A DNA stretch of 64,000 nucleotides, taken from assembly GCA_050486225.1 (NCBI GenBank), contig JBJHCV010000003.1, positions 186,001 through 250,000 of the forward strand, in the 5' to 3' direction. This DNA comes from JBBDIX01 sp050486225. Lineage in GTDB: Bacteria > Actinomycetota > Nitriliruptoria > Nitriliruptorales > Nitriliruptoraceae. Position numbers and translations under genes: made by a program. This document shows positions 1 to 8,710 of the stretch, piece by piece. The notes under the pieces were generated by a model that had not been told where the DNA came from, did no database searches, and was given only the letters and a program-made list of their open reading frames with translations. Each line of letters starts with the position of its first letter. Positions within the stretch are counted from its first letter, which is position 1.

Positions 1-204
1 GTCGTGCACGAGGCACCCGAGACCCTCGGGCCCGGGGCGGAGATCGCCGCCCGGATCCAGGAGCAGGCGTTCCACGACCTGGAGGCGCCCGTCCTGCGGG
101 TCAGCGGCTTCGACACCCCCTACCCACCCGCACGGCTCGAGTCCCACTGGCTGCCCGGGGTCGACCGGATCCTGGACGCCGTGGAGCGCTCGCTGTCGTT
201 CTGA
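1..204 (+). CDS. 2-oxoacid dehydrogenase E1 component, beta subunit (C-terminal end)
   Basis: Only the last 67 codons are present and the gene begins outside the window. The residues resemble the C-terminal transketolase domain of E1-beta of pyruvate/branched-chain 2-oxoacid dehydrogenases, including the VHEAP stretch, an AEIAARI helix and the FDTPYP loop. E1-beta pairs with E1-alpha to decarboxylate the 2-oxoacid on thiamine diphosphate and passes the acyl group to lipoyl-E2. The E2 gene follows 29 bp downstream on the same strand, which supports the call and implies an operon. Substrate (pyruvate or branched-chain) cannot be told from this tail. Confidence 0.85.
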   Translation, partial: VVHEAPETLGPGAEIAARIQEQAFHDLEAPVLRVSGFDTPYPPARLESHWLPGVDRILDAVERSLSF

Positions 205-233
205 CGCACCACCCGTACGCGAAAGGCCGTCGT

Positions 234-1562
234 GTGACCGACACGCCACCAGACACGGACGTCGAGGGGCGCCCCCGAGAGTTCTGCCTGCCCGACCTCG
301 GCGAGGGACTCGAGGAGGGGGAGATCGTCGCCTGGCACGTCGAGGTCGGGGACCGCGTCGAACTCAACGAGCCGATCGTGGAGATCGAGACCGCCAAGGC
401 GGTCGTCGCCGTCCCGTGTCCCTTCGCGGGCAGGATCGAGGCCCGGATGGGCGAGGTCGGCGACACCCTCGCGGTGGGCAGCGTGCTCGTGCGCGTCCTG
501 ACCGAGTCCGGCGCGCCGTCGAGTGCGCCCGCCCCGTCGCCCGACCGCGCGACGGGCAACGGGCAGCAGGACTCGCCGGGAACGGTGGACGACGGGTCGC
601 GTCCCCTTGTCGGCTACGGCATCCATCCGGACGGGCAGGACGCCTCCGACGGTGACACCACCGACAACGGTGCTCGGCCACGTGCCAAGCCACCCGTCCG
701 GCGTCTGGCCCGCGAACTGGGCATCGACCTCGCGTCGGTCACCGGCAGTGGTCCGGGCGGCATCGTCACGCGAGAGGACGTGACGGCGTACGGCGCTGCG
801 TACGCGGCGGCAGGCGCCTACGGCTTCCGGGGACGGCGCCCCGGCGAGGTGGAGGTCGTGCGGGGCGTGCGGCGGCGCATCATGGACAAGATGGAGGTGT
901 CCCGTCGGGAGATCCCGGCGGCCTCGTGCACCCGGGAGGTGGACCTGACCCGGCTCTGGGACCTTCGTGCAGACCTGACCCGGCAGGCGCGGGGGGACGG
1001 GCTCGACGTGAGGATCACCCCGTTCGCCGTGATCATGCGTGCGACGGTGGTCGCCCTGCGGCGCTTCCCCACCCTCAACGCGAGGCTCGTCGGACGTGAC
1101 CCGGACGCGGGGGCCGCAGGGGAGGTGCACCTGCTCGAGGACATCAACCTCGGGGTCGCCGTCGACACCGACCGTGGGCTGGTCGTCCCGAACATCAAGC
1201 GCGCGCAGGACCTGTCGCTCGTGGAACTCGCGGCGCGCGGTGCGAGGCTCGCCGACCAGGCGCGCGACGGGTCCATCGAACCCGCCGACGTGACCGGAGG
1301 GACGTTCACGGTCAACAACTACGGGGCGTTCGGCAACGATGACGGGGATCCGATCCTCAACCATCCCGAGGCCGGGATCCTCGGGGTGGGGGCGATCCGG
1401 GAACGGCCCTGGGTCGTAGACGGTGAGCTCGCCGTCCGGCGCGTCGCGACCCTGCGACTCGCGTTCGACCACCGCGTGTGCGACGGCGGCGAGGCCGGGC
1501 GGTTCGTCACCTACGTCGCGACCCTGTGTGAGGAACCGTCACGCATCCTGCTGTATGCGTGA
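234..1562 (+). CDS. Dihydrolipoamide acyltransferase (E2) of a 2-oxoacid dehydrogenase complex
   Basis: The protein has 442 residues. It has one N-terminal lipoyl domain (about 15-90) with the lipoylated lysine at K55 in an ETAKA motif. A flexible Ala/Pro/Gly linker follows, then a peripheral-subunit-binding domain at about 152-185, and a C-terminal catalytic chloramphenicol-acetyltransferase-like domain ending in DHRVCDGG (His413, Asp417). E2 transfers the acyl group from E1 to CoA and forms the complex core. A single lipoyl domain and one PSBD is the usual arrangement for branched-chain type E2. The start is GTG. A second GTG two bases upstream is in another frame. Acyl specificity is not resolved. 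Confidence 0.93.
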   Translation: MTDTPPDTDVEGRPREFCLPDLGEGLEEGEIVAWHVEVGDRVELNEPIVEIETAKAVVAVPCPFAGRIEARMGEVGDTLAVGSVLVRVLTESGAPSSAPAPSPDRATGNGQQDSPGTVDDGSRPLVGYGIHPDGQDASDGDTTDNGARPRAKPPVRRLARELGIDLASVTGSGPGGIVTREDVTAYGAAYAAAGAYGFRGRRPGEVEVVRGVRRRIMDKMEVSRREIPAASCTREVDLTRLWDLRADLTRQARGDGLDVRITPFAVIMRATVVALRRFPTLNARLVGRDPDAGAAGEVHLLEDINLGVAVDTDRGLVVPNIKRAQDLSLVELAARGARLADQARDGSIEPADVTGGTFTVNNYGAFGNDDGDPILNHPEAGILGVGAIRERPWVVDGELAVRRVATLRLAFDHRVCDGGEAGRFVTYVATLCEEPSRILLYA

Positions 1563-1622
1563 CCACGCCGTGCCCGCACGCGGTCGCTGCAGGGGAGCGG
1601 CGCGCACGCGTCGACGGCACCC

Positions 1623-2642
1623 GTGACGGCCACGACCGTGACCGTGGACGGCGTCGAGGTCGCCATCTCGTCGCCCGACCGTGTGCTGTTCCCCGAGGTC
1701 GGTCTGACCAAGCGTGACCTCGTCGACTTCTACGTCGAGGTGGCCGACGTACTCATGCCCCACTGCCGTGACCGACCGTGCAACCTCGAACGTCATCCGC
1801 GCGGGGTGGGCGGTCCGTCGTTCGTGCAGAAGCGACTGCCCGACACGCGACCGTCGTGGCTCGGAGTCGCCGAGGTCACGTTCGGGTCCGGGAACACGGC
1901 GATCGAACTCTGCCCGACGTCCGTCGCCGACGTCGTGTGGGCCGCGAACCTCGGGGCCATCACGGTGCACCCGTGGTCGTTGCGCGTGGCCCGGTCGACG
2001 CGGGCGTCGGGGACCGAGGCGGGATGGAACGGGCAGGAACCCGACGAACTTCGGATCGACCTCGACCCGATGCCCGACGTCCCGTTCGCCGCGGTGCGTC
2101 GTGTGGCGGCCGTGTGCCGCGAGGTGCTGGCAGAGGACGGCATCGACGGGTTCGTGAAGACGTCCGGCGCCAGCGGCCTGCACGTGATCGCCAGGATCGA
2201 ACCGCGCCCGTATCTGGAGGTCAGGGCGGCCGCCGGTGCGCTCGCCCGCGAGGTGGAACGTCGCACCGACGAGGCGACCTCGGCGTGGTGGCGACGGCAA
2301 CGGGGGCCACGGGTCTTCATCGACTACAACCAGAACCTGTGGGACCGCAGCATGGCATGCGCCTACGCCGTCCGGGCCACGCCCGGCGCCACGGTGTCGC
2401 TTCCCGTGACGTGGGACGAACTCGACGACGTGGAACCGGACGACGCGACCGTCACCACCACACCCGACCTGCTGGCCCGTCGCGGGGACCCCATGGCGAC
2501 GCTCGACGAGCAGGCACACCCGCTGGATCGTCTGCTCGAACGCGTGTCACGTGACCGGTCTGCCGGGCTCGGCGAACTGCCGATGCCCCCGCACTACCCG
2601 AAGCTGCCGTCCGAGCCTCGCCGCGCCCCACCGTCGGACTGA
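1623..2642 (+). CDS. LigD-type primase-polymerase domain protein (non-homologous end joining)
   Basis: This 339-residue stand-alone protein corresponds to the polymerase (PolDom, archaeo-eukaryotic primase fold) module of LigD. Visible catalytic carboxylates are Asp146 and Asp148 in DLDP and Asp234 in VFIDYNQN. The SGASGLHV nucleotide-binding loop lies between them. Such proteins extend and fill DNA ends during Ku-dependent double-strand break repair. No nuclease or ligase module is attached; an ATP-dependent ligase lies about 1 kb away on the other strand, so the LigD modules are split here. No Ku gene is in the window. No clear ribosome-binding site precedes the GTG, and in-frame GTGs at 1638 and 1644 are alternatives. 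The 3' end overlaps lgt tail-to-tail by 49 bp. Confidence 0.9.
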   Translation: MTATTVTVDGVEVAISSPDRVLFPEVGLTKRDLVDFYVEVADVLMPHCRDRPCNLERHPRGVGGPSFVQKRLPDTRPSWLGVAEVTFGSGNTAIELCPTSVADVVWAANLGAITVHPWSLRVARSTRASGTEAGWNGQEPDELRIDLDPMPDVPFAAVRRVAAVCREVLAEDGIDGFVKTSGASGLHVIARIEPRPYLEVRAAAGALAREVERRTDEATSAWWRRQRGPRVFIDYNQNLWDRSMACAYAVRATPGATVSLPVTWDELDDVEPDDATVTTTPDLLARRGDPMATLDEQAHPLDRLLERVSRDRSAGLGELPMPPHYPKLPSEPRRAPPSD

Positions 2643-3625
2643 TCGTCGCCGTCGACGGCCTGCTCGGCCTCGGTGGCGCTCGTCAGGTTGTCGTCGGCCG
2701 TGCTGCGGGACTCCGGGTCCGGCGTGTCGCCGGTGTCGGGAGTGTCGATGGCAAGGTCCTCGTCGTCGCGCGGGTCGGCGCCGTCATGGTCGTCGGCGTC
2801 CGGTCCCGCCTCCGTGGTGGGGGCGATGCGCTCCCACCACCACAGGCCGGCAGCGCCGATCAGCACGACCGCGATCGCGATCCAGTTGTTGCGCGACAGT
2901 CCCAGGTAGCGCTCGACGGTGTCGACGCGAAGTGCCTCGATCCAGCCGCGGCCGACCCCGTAGCCGATGAGGTACACGAAGATCAGGGACCCGCGACGTC
3001 GCAGCAGCCCGGCCCGGTCGATGGCGAGCAGGGCGACGACCAGTCCGGCGTTCCACAGCGACTCGTACAGGAACGTCGGGTGGAACGTGGTCGCTCCCGG
3101 GAAGCGTTCGGCGGTCGACGCGGGGATCGGATCCACCCGCAGTGCCCAGGGCACGTCCGTCGGACGGCCGAACAGTTCCTGGTTGAACCAGTTCCCCCAC
3201 CGTCCGATGGCCTGGGCCAACGGAAGCGCCGGCGCGATGGCGTCGGCCATCGCCGGCAGGTCGGCGCCCTTCATGCGGGTGTAGACGACGACGGCGGCCG
3301 CACCCCCGACAAGCCCGCCGAAGAAGGCCAGGCCGCCCTGCCAGATGGCGAGGATGTCGCCCGGTCGGTCGATGAACGGATTGGGACCCCACAGGAACCG
3401 GGGGATCACGTAGCCGATGCGGCCCCCCAGGAATCCGAAGAGCAGGGCGAGCAGCACGGCCTTCTCCGCCGTCCCGGGGTCACCGGTGAAGCGTTCGAAC
3501 CGCCGCACCGTCAACTGCAGGGCGAGGTACGCCCCGACGGCGATGACCAGTCCGTACATGTGGACGGTCAGGGGCCCGATGTCGAAGCCCTGGAAGGGTG
3601 GTGGGGGAATGGCGGCGATCAGCAT
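2594..3625 (-). CDS. lgt: Prolipoprotein diacylglyceryl transferase
   Basis: The protein has 343 residues, with about seven membrane helices in the first 260 and then an acidic, Asp/Glu/Thr-rich cytoplasmic tail of roughly 80 residues. The Lgt signature IGRWGNWFNQELFG is at about 140-153. Lgt moves diacylglycerol from phosphatidylglycerol to the lipobox cysteine of prelipoproteins in the cytoplasmic membrane. Several lipobox proteins are encoded in this window (27.6, 29.0 and 39.0 kb). The ATG was chosen because the first hydrophobic segment begins right after it; the longer upstream reading is Arg-rich and unlikely. The long acidic tail is an actinobacterial trait but its length is notable. 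Confidence 0.95.
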   Translation of the reverse strand: MLIAAIPPPPFQGFDIGPLTVHMYGLVIAVGAYLALQLTVRRFERFTGDPGTAEKAVLLALLFGFLGGRIGYVIPRFLWGPNPFIDRPGDILAIWQGGLAFFGGLVGGAAAVVVYTRMKGADLPAMADAIAPALPLAQAIGRWGNWFNQELFGRPTDVPWALRVDPIPASTAERFPGATTFHPTFLYESLWNAGLVVALLAIDRAGLLRRRGSLIFVYLIGYGVGRGWIEALRVDTVERYLGLSRNNWIAIAVVLIGAAGLWWWERIAPTTEAGPDADDHDGADPRDDEDLAIDTPDTGDTPDPESRSTADDNLTSATEAEQAVDGDDQSDGGARRGSDGSFG

Positions 3626-3671
3626 CGTGGTCCCGGCGACGGCAGTCGCGTCACGGTACCGGCGGCCGGGC

Positions 3672-4724
3672 TCACGCCTCTGCGAGGACCTGGTCGATCT
3701 CGGCCGGCACCGGGACCTCCAGCTGGTCGAAGCGACACGAGGCCGGATCCCGGTCGTCGCGCCAGCGCCGCCACCTCGCACTGTGTCGGAACCGGTTGCC
3801 GGTCAGCTGTTCGTAGGCGACCTCGGCGACTCGGCGGCAGTCCAGGGGTTCCCACGAGGTGTCGCGACCTCCCGTCCATCGGTTGACCCCGCGCGGCGCG
3901 GCCTCGGTGTTCCACGGGTGGAGGGAGGCGTCGTCGAGGCGCATCGGCGCGAGCTCGTCCACGAGCTCGGCGCGGCGCTCCCGGGAGAACGACGACGCGA
4001 CACCGACGGGCACCAGCACGTCGCCGTCGAACAGGCCGAGCAGGAGCGAACCGACCCCGTGGCCGTCGCGGTGCCAGCGGAACCCGGCGACGACGACGTC
4101 CGCCGTTCGTTCGTGCTTGACCTTGAACAGTGTCCGACGGCCGGGTGCGTACCCGTCGGCGAGCGGCTTGGCGATCACACCGTCGAAGCCGGCGCCCTCG
4201 AACCGTTCGAACCAGTCGGCGGCCAGGTCCGCGTCCGTGGTCGCGGGGGTCACGTGCAACGGAGCGTGGACCCCGCCGAGCAACTCCTCGAGCCGCCGGC
4301 GACGCTCCGAGAACGCAACCGTCGTCAGGTCGTCCTCGCCCAGCGCGAGCAGGTCGAACGACACGTACCGAGCCGGCGTGTCGACGGCGAGCCGCTCGAT
4401 CCGGGAGCGTGCCGGGTGGACACGGTTGGCGAGCGCGTCGAAGTCCAGCCTGCCGTCGACCGGTACGACGAGCTCCCCGTCGAGCACGACCCGCGGGGGC
4501 AGCTGGCTGCGCAGCGGGTCGGGACCGTCCGGGTCGACGAGTTCGGGGAAGTAGCGCCCGAGGTCCCGGCCGTTGCGGCTCTGCAGGAGCACCTCGTCGC
4601 CGTCGCGGAACACCAGGCACCGGAAGCCGTCCCACTTCGGCTCGTAGAGCAGGTCCCCGGTGGGCAGTGATCGGGCGAGCCGCGCGAGCATCGGATCGAC
4701 GGGTGGCGACACCGGCAGGTTCAC
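3672..4724 (-). CDS. ATP-dependent DNA ligase (LigD ligase-domain type)
   Basis: This is a 350-residue ligase with the adenylation lysine K30 in YEPKWDG and further nucleotidyltransferase motifs (VVLDGEL, YVSFDLLAL, FDGVIAKP, LFKVKH). A C-terminal OB-fold follows. It seals nicks using ATP, most likely in repair, and is the size of stand-alone actinobacterial LigC/LigD-ligase proteins. The GTG start overlaps the stop of the preceding enolase gene in a GTGA arrangement, which implies translational coupling. A LigD polymerase protein lies nearby on the opposite strand, suggesting both work in end joining. Which LigC/LigD subfamily it belongs to is uncertain. Confidence 0.92.
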   Translation of the reverse strand: MNLPVSPPVDPMLARLARSLPTGDLLYEPKWDGFRCLVFRDGDEVLLQSRNGRDLGRYFPELVDPDGPDPLRSQLPPRVVLDGELVVPVDGRLDFDALANRVHPARSRIERLAVDTPARYVSFDLLALGEDDLTTVAFSERRRRLEELLGGVHAPLHVTPATTDADLAADWFERFEGAGFDGVIAKPLADGYAPGRRTLFKVKHERTADVVVAGFRWHRDGHGVGSLLLGLFDGDVLVPVGVASSFSRERRAELVDELAPMRLDDASLHPWNTEAAPRGVNRWTGGRDTSWEPLDCRRVAEVAYEQLTGNRFRHSARWRRWRDDRDPASCRFDQLEVPVPAEIDQVLAEA

Positions 4725-5860
4725 GTCGACACCACCGTGTCTCGGCGGGCACCGTCGAGCATGTCGTCGAGGGGTCGTCGGCCGATCCCCGGTTGCCGGG
4801 GCACGGCGACGTGGCCGTCGACGAGCACGAACGGTTCGGTGAGGTCCCGGGCGAAGTAGCGGTCGGACGCCGACACGTCGCCGGGCAGGTCGAAGTTGTC
4901 GAGTGCGGCCAGGGCCACGTTGACGGCGCGACCCACACCGGTCTCCAGCATGCCGCCGCACCACACGGGCACGCCGAGCGACGCACACACGTCGCGCACC
5001 GCGACCGCCTCGGCCAGACCGCCGACCCGTCCCACCTTGACGTTGACGATCCTGCACGCACCTGCCTCGATCGCGTCGCGGGCCCGGACCGCGTCGACGA
5101 TGGACTCGTCCAGGCACAGCGGCGTGTCGAGCCCGGCCGCCAGGCGCGCGTGGTCACGGATCCGATCCGCGCCGTAGGGCTGTTCGATCATCGTCAGGCC
5201 GAGTTCGTCGAGCCCGTCGAGGGCGGCACGGTGAATCCGGTCGTCCGGGTCGTACGCCCCGTTCGCGTCGACCTGCAGGGCCAGCCCGGACCCGAACGCG
5301 TCCCGCAGACTCTGCATCGCCCCCACGTCGAACCCCGGTTCGACCTTGGCCTTGATGCGCACGTAGCCCTGGTCGAGGTACCCGGCGACGTGGTCGACCA
5401 GCTGGGCGGCGCCGCCCTCGGGGATGCCGACCGACACGCCGGCGGGCACGCGGTCACGTGTCGCGCCAAGGTGATCCGCGAGCGACGTCCCTGCCGCGAC
5501 CAGCTGGGCGTCGGTGATCGCGGCGAGCAGTGCCGTGCGGGCCATCCGGTGCCCGTGCAGGTGGGCGATCGCACTCGCGACGCCGCCGGCGGTGGCCCGA
5601 CGCTCGGCGAGGCCCGCCGGGACGAGGTGGTCGCGCAGGACCAGCGCCGCACCGTCGACGAACTCGTCGGAGTACACGGGCGCCGCCGGTGCGGCGCACT
5701 CACCCCATCCGTCGGACTCCGCGGCCGTCACGTGCACGAGCAGCGCGTCACGCTCCGTCTGCGTCCCGAACGACGTGCGGAACGGCCGTGCGAGGGGCAG
5801 GCGGACGCGCACCAGTTCGACGTGCTCGATGCTGACCGGGGCGAGCCCGTTGGTCGGCAC
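4721..5860 (-). CDS. Enolase-superfamily N-acylamino acid racemase / o-succinylbenzoate synthase
   Basis: The 379-residue protein carries the full muconate-lactonizing subgroup active site: KxK acid/base pair K170/K172, metal ligands Asp198 (in DANGAY), Glu226 (IEQP) and Asp251 (LDES), and the second base K275 (VKVGRVGG). Family members act as o-succinylbenzoate synthase in menaquinone synthesis or as N-succinylamino acid racemase. The gene lies 2 bp after a COG3375 GNAT acetyltransferase. In other bacteria that pair goes with N-succinyl amino acid racemization rather than menaquinone, so NSAR is my preferred reading. No other men genes are visible. The GTG at 5860 is the only start between the neighbouring stop and the first conserved strand. 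Confidence 0.85.
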   Translation of the reverse strand: MPTNGLAPVSIEHVELVRVRLPLARPFRTSFGTQTERDALLVHVTAAESDGWGECAAPAAPVYSDEFVDGAALVLRDHLVPAGLAERRATAGGVASAIAHLHGHRMARTALLAAITDAQLVAAGTSLADHLGATRDRVPAGVSVGIPEGGAAQLVDHVAGYLDQGYVRIKAKVEPGFDVGAMQSLRDAFGSGLALQVDANGAYDPDDRIHRAALDGLDELGLTMIEQPYGADRIRDHARLAAGLDTPLCLDESIVDAVRARDAIEAGACRIVNVKVGRVGGLAEAVAVRDVCASLGVPVWCGGMLETGVGRAVNVALAALDNFDLPGDVSASDRYFARDLTEPFVLVDGHVAVPRQPGIGRRPLDDMLDGARRDTVVST

Positions 5861-5862
5861 GG

Positions 5863-6753
5863 TCAGACCGTCGTCAGGTCGCGCGTGTCGCCCGCGGCGA
5901 GCAGGTACCAGCCGTCGGGCGTGAACGCGCGGATGTCCGCACCTGCGTGGAACGCTGCCGTGAGCACCTCGCGCACGACCAGAGCCCACTCGTCGGCGAC
6001 GGCGGGCTCGTCGACCCGCAGGCGTTCGGCGTCCGGCGGGATGCGCACCAGCCAGCGGGCCCCCCGTTCGACGTCTGGTGGCACCTGGCTGCCCACCAGC
6101 GGCTGGCCGAACTCGCCGATGTCGACGAGCACCATCGCGCCCGTGCGGCGCAGCGCGTCGACGTCGGGCACGGCGGCCCGACCCTCGGCGGCGGCACGCA
6201 CGCGCGGTGCGTCGAGTGCCCAGTCCACCAGCAGGCGGTCGGTGGGTGCGCCGGCGTTGCGGGCGTCGGGCACGGGTCCGTACAGGTCTCGTTCGTGGCG
6301 CAGGACCCGAGCGCCCAGCAGCCCCAGGTTGAACCATGCGTTTCGTCGGACCAGGGGATCGAACGTCCAGCGCACGTGGGAGATGCCTCGAGCGAGGCAC
6401 CAGTCACGCTGGTGCCACTTGAGCGCCCGTCCGACGCCACGCGACGTGTGGGTGCCGAGCACACCCGTGATGTGCGAGTGCAGGAACACCAGACCGTCGT
6501 CGAGCCCGACGAATGCCGCCGTCGCGGCCACGATCTGGTCACCGTCGAACGTGGCCGACACCTGTCCGCCGGCGTGTGCGATGGCGGTGAGCACCTCCGG
6601 GGACATGATGCGCCCGGCAGCCGCGTCGCGGCCCCACACGCGATCGAACAGGTCGCTCACCGCGACCATGTGGACGTGGTCGTGGAGGTCGACGATCCGC
6701 AGGTCGTCCGAGTCGTCCAACGCCTCGCTCCGCCGTCGCACTTGCGCGTACAC
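5863..6753 (-). CDS. GNAT-superfamily acetyltransferase, COG3375-like
   Basis: The 296-residue protein has a GNAT core: strands containing VAATAAFVGL and FLHSHITGV, then an acyl-CoA loop SRGVGRALK at about 105-113. The C-terminal half is specific to COG3375 (WTFDPL, NAWFNLGLLGA). The match to COG3375 is from memory of the family. It is the first gene of a four-gene minus-strand run (GNAT, racemase/MenC-like, ligase, lgt). With the racemase it could N-succinylate amino acids for stereo-inversion; this is inference from context. The start is GTG. Its likely promoter faces and overlaps the leucine leader promoter; the next in-frame GTG is at 6741. Confidence 0.75.
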   Translation of the reverse strand: MYAQVRRRSEALDDSDDLRIVDLHDHVHMVAVSDLFDRVWGRDAAAGRIMSPEVLTAIAHAGGQVSATFDGDQIVAATAAFVGLDDGLVFLHSHITGVLGTHTSRGVGRALKWHQRDWCLARGISHVRWTFDPLVRRNAWFNLGLLGARVLRHERDLYGPVPDARNAGAPTDRLLVDWALDAPRVRAAAEGRAAVPDVDALRRTGAMVLVDIGEFGQPLVGSQVPPDVERGARWLVRIPPDAERLRVDEPAVADEWALVVREVLTAAFHAGADIRAFTPDGWYLLAAGDTRDLTTV

Positions 6754-6776
6754 GCGCTGCGGGCAACACTACTGGC
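6742..6776 (+). promoter_or_regulatory. Promoter of the leucine operon, overlapping a divergent promoter
   Basis: TTGCGC (6742-6747) and AACACT (6765-6770) are 17 bp apart. The -10 box ends 6 bp before the leader-peptide ATG at 6777, so the transcript may start at or next to that ATG (leaderless). On the minus strand TAGTGT (6771-6766) can serve as a -10 box for the divergent acetyltransferase gene. The two promoters would then share the same bases and could not be occupied together. Assigned by eye only. Confidence 0.45.
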
Positions 6777-6887
6777 ATGCGCACCGTGAGCAGCCCTGTC
6801 CTCGACCCGGCCGACGCCGGGCGTCAGGCGCTGCGCGTGCTCCAGGGCCTGCTGCTGGCCCGTCCTGCGCTGCTGCTCGCCCTTTGA
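6777..6887 (+). CDS. Leucine-rich leader peptide of the leu operon
   Basis: A 36-codon frame (ATG to TGA) contains ten leucines. Two LLL triplets near the end read GLLLARP and ALLLAL. It lies 103 bp upstream of leuA, between the leu promoter and a set of hairpins. A short Leu-rich peptide here is the hallmark of ribosome-mediated attenuation: stalling at Leu codons when charged tRNA-Leu is scarce changes downstream RNA folding. Leader peptides before leuA are known in Actinobacteria. The Leu codons here are mostly CUG. The peptide itself probably has no function beyond being translated. Confidence 0.8.
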   Translation: MRTVSSPVLDPADAGRQALRVLQGLLLARPALLLAL

Positions 6888-6889
6888 TG

Positions 6890-6977
6890 CCGCGGCGCCG
6901 TCCAGCCCCACACGACGGCGACGCGGAGGCCCACCAGGGGATCATCCATCAGGGCATCGATGCCGCGCATCGCGGCA
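6890..6977 (+). promoter_or_regulatory. leu attenuator hairpins
   Basis: A 13-bp stem with one mismatch pairs 6890-6902 with 6914-6926 just after the leader stop. A second, perfect 7-bp stem pairs 6961-6967 with 6971-6977 and abuts the leuA ribosome-binding region (AGGGAG, 6977-6982). A third small stem (6845-6849 with 6857-6861) lies within the Leu codons of the leader. There is no U-tract, so control may act on termination or on access to the leuA start. The mechanism is inferred from position. Confidence 0.55.
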
Positions 6978-6990
6978 GGGAGCAGCACCC

Positions 6991-8673
6991 ATGAGCACAC
7001 CAGTCGACGTCGACCAGGTCGGTCGTCGCGTCGGTGACGACGTGACGATCTTCGACACGACCCTCCGTGACGGTGAACAGTCCCCGGGCATCTCACTCGA
7101 CGCCCGGGAGAAGGTCGAGATCGCCGAACAGCTCGCCCGGCTCCAGGTCGACGTGATCGAGGCGGGGTTCTCCGCTGCGTCTCCGGGCGACTTCGACGCG
7201 GTCATGGCCGTGGCCGAGGTGGTCGGCAACGCCCCCCGGTCAGCCGTCGGACCCGCCGGGTCCGAGGGTGAGACCGACGACCGGGAACCTCCGGTCATCG
7301 CCGCGCTCGCCCGTGCGATGGAGGGCGACATCGAGGCGGCCGCCAAGTCGCTCGCGCCGGCACGCCAGTTCCGCATCCACACGTTCCTCTCGACCTCCGA
7401 CATCCACCGTCGTTACATGCTGCAGGCCAGCGAGGACGAGATCCTCCAGCAGACGATCCGTTCCGTCGAGTTCGCCCGGTCGTTCACCGACGACGTCGAG
7501 TTCTCCCCGCAGGACGCCACCAGGACCGACTTCGAGTTCCTCGTCGACATCGTCGCGGCCGCCGTGGAGGCGGGGGCGACGACGGTCAACATCCCGGACA
7601 CCGTCGGCTACGCCCTGCCGCACGACTTCGGGGGCTGGATCGCCGACCTGCACCGGCGGATCCCGGCGATCGGGGAGAAGGGCGTGGTCGTCAGTGTCCA
7701 CTGCCACAACGACCTCGGTCTGGCCGTCGCGAACTCGCTCGAGGCCGTGCGCAACGGCGCCCGCCAGATCGAGGTGGCGGTCAACGGCATCGGGGAACGG
7801 GCCGGCAACTGCTCGCTCGAGGAGGTCGTCATGGCGATCCGCACCCGTGCGGACCTGCTCGGTGTCGACCATGGCGTGTACACGCCAGAACTGACCCGGA
7901 CCTCCCGACTGGTCTCGAGCCTCACGGGCTACAGCGTCCAGAAGAACAAGGCCGTCGTGGGGGAGAACGCCTTCGCCCACGAGTCCGGCATCCACCAGCA
8001 CGGCGTGCTGGCCGACCGTCTCACCTACGAGATCATGCGAAGCGAGGACGTCGGGGCCGACGGGTCACAGATCGTGCTCGGCAAGCACTCCGGCCGCCAC
8101 GCATTCTTCCGGGCCGTCGACGAACTCGGCTTCGAACTCAGTGACGCGGAACGCCAGGCAGCCTTCACCCGGTTCAAGGACCTGGCGGACCGCAAGGGTC
8201 TGGTCAGTTCGGAGGACGTGCGGGCCATCGTGCTGTCCGAGACGCACGTGCGAGCCTCGCAGGACTACGAACTGGTGTCCCTGGAGGTGCACGGCGGGAC
8301 CGACGTCGAACCGACCGCCGAGGTCCGCGTGCGCCTCACCACCCCCGACGTCGCCGCAGAGCAGGGTGAGGACACAGGCGCGGTGGTCACGGCGACGGCG
8401 ACCGGTGACGGGATGGTCGACGCCGCGTGTCGTGCCATCCGTGAGGCGTGCGGTCGCGCCGACGTGACGCTGGTGTCGTTCCAGGTCGCTGCGGTGACCG
8501 GAGGCGTCGACGCCCTCGGCGAGGTGACCGTCACCATCGAGGTCGAGGACGGCGAGCGCTTCACCGGCCGTGGCGTGTCCACCGACATCGTCGAGGCGAG
8601 CGCGCGCGCCTACGTCGACGCCCTGAACCGTTCGCTGCGACTCGTCCAGCGGGGATCCGACTTCAAGCCCTGA
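6991..8673 (+). CDS. leuA: 2-isopropylmalate synthase
   Basis: The 560-residue protein condenses acetyl-CoA with 2-oxoisovalerate, the first committed step to leucine. The HMGL-like TIM barrel shows [13 protein letters not shown] at about 16-28, the metal-binding VHCHNDLG, and the [12 protein letters not shown] segment. The C-terminal LeuA allosteric domain (about 420-560) should bind leucine as feedback inhibitor. It is the shorter bacterial (E. coli-like) form. About 20 extra residues (around 82-101, Ala/Gly/Glu-rich) interrupt the barrel compared with E. coli LeuA. It heads leuA-leuC-leuD and sits behind a Leu leader peptide, so it has both transcript-level and enzyme-level control. Confidence 0.96.
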   Translation: MSTPVDVDQVGRRVGDDVTIFDTTLRDGEQSPGISLDAREKVEIAEQLARLQVDVIEAGFSAASPGDFDAVMAVAEVVGNAPRSAVGPAGSEGETDDREPPVIAALARAMEGDIEAAAKSLAPARQFRIHTFLSTSDIHRRYMLQASEDEILQQTIRSVEFARSFTDDVEFSPQDATRTDFEFLVDIVAAAVEAGATTVNIPDTVGYALPHDFGGWIADLHRRIPAIGEKGVVVSVHCHNDLGLAVANSLEAVRNGARQIEVAVNGIGERAGNCSLEEVVMAIRTRADLLGVDHGVYTPELTRTSRLVSSLTGYSVQKNKAVVGENAFAHESGIHQHGVLADRLTYEIMRSEDVGADGSQIVLGKHSGRHAFFRAVDELGFELSDAERQAAFTRFKDLADRKGLVSSEDVRAIVLSETHVRASQDYELVSLEVHGGTDVEPTAEVRVRLTTPDVAAEQGEDTGAVVTATATGDGMVDAACRAIREACGRADVTLVSFQVAAVTGGVDALGEVTVTIEVEDGERFTGRGVSTDIVEASARAYVDALNRSLRLVQRGSDFKP

Positions 8674-8710
8674 GCGTCCGACCACTTCGACCGTGCACGA
8701 GAGGAACACG

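Noticed and set aside
4130..6994. A 954-codon plus-strand frame opposite the ligase, racemase and acetyltransferase genes
   Set aside because: It is Arg/Ser/Thr-rich without domains, while the minus-strand frames contain conserved active sites.
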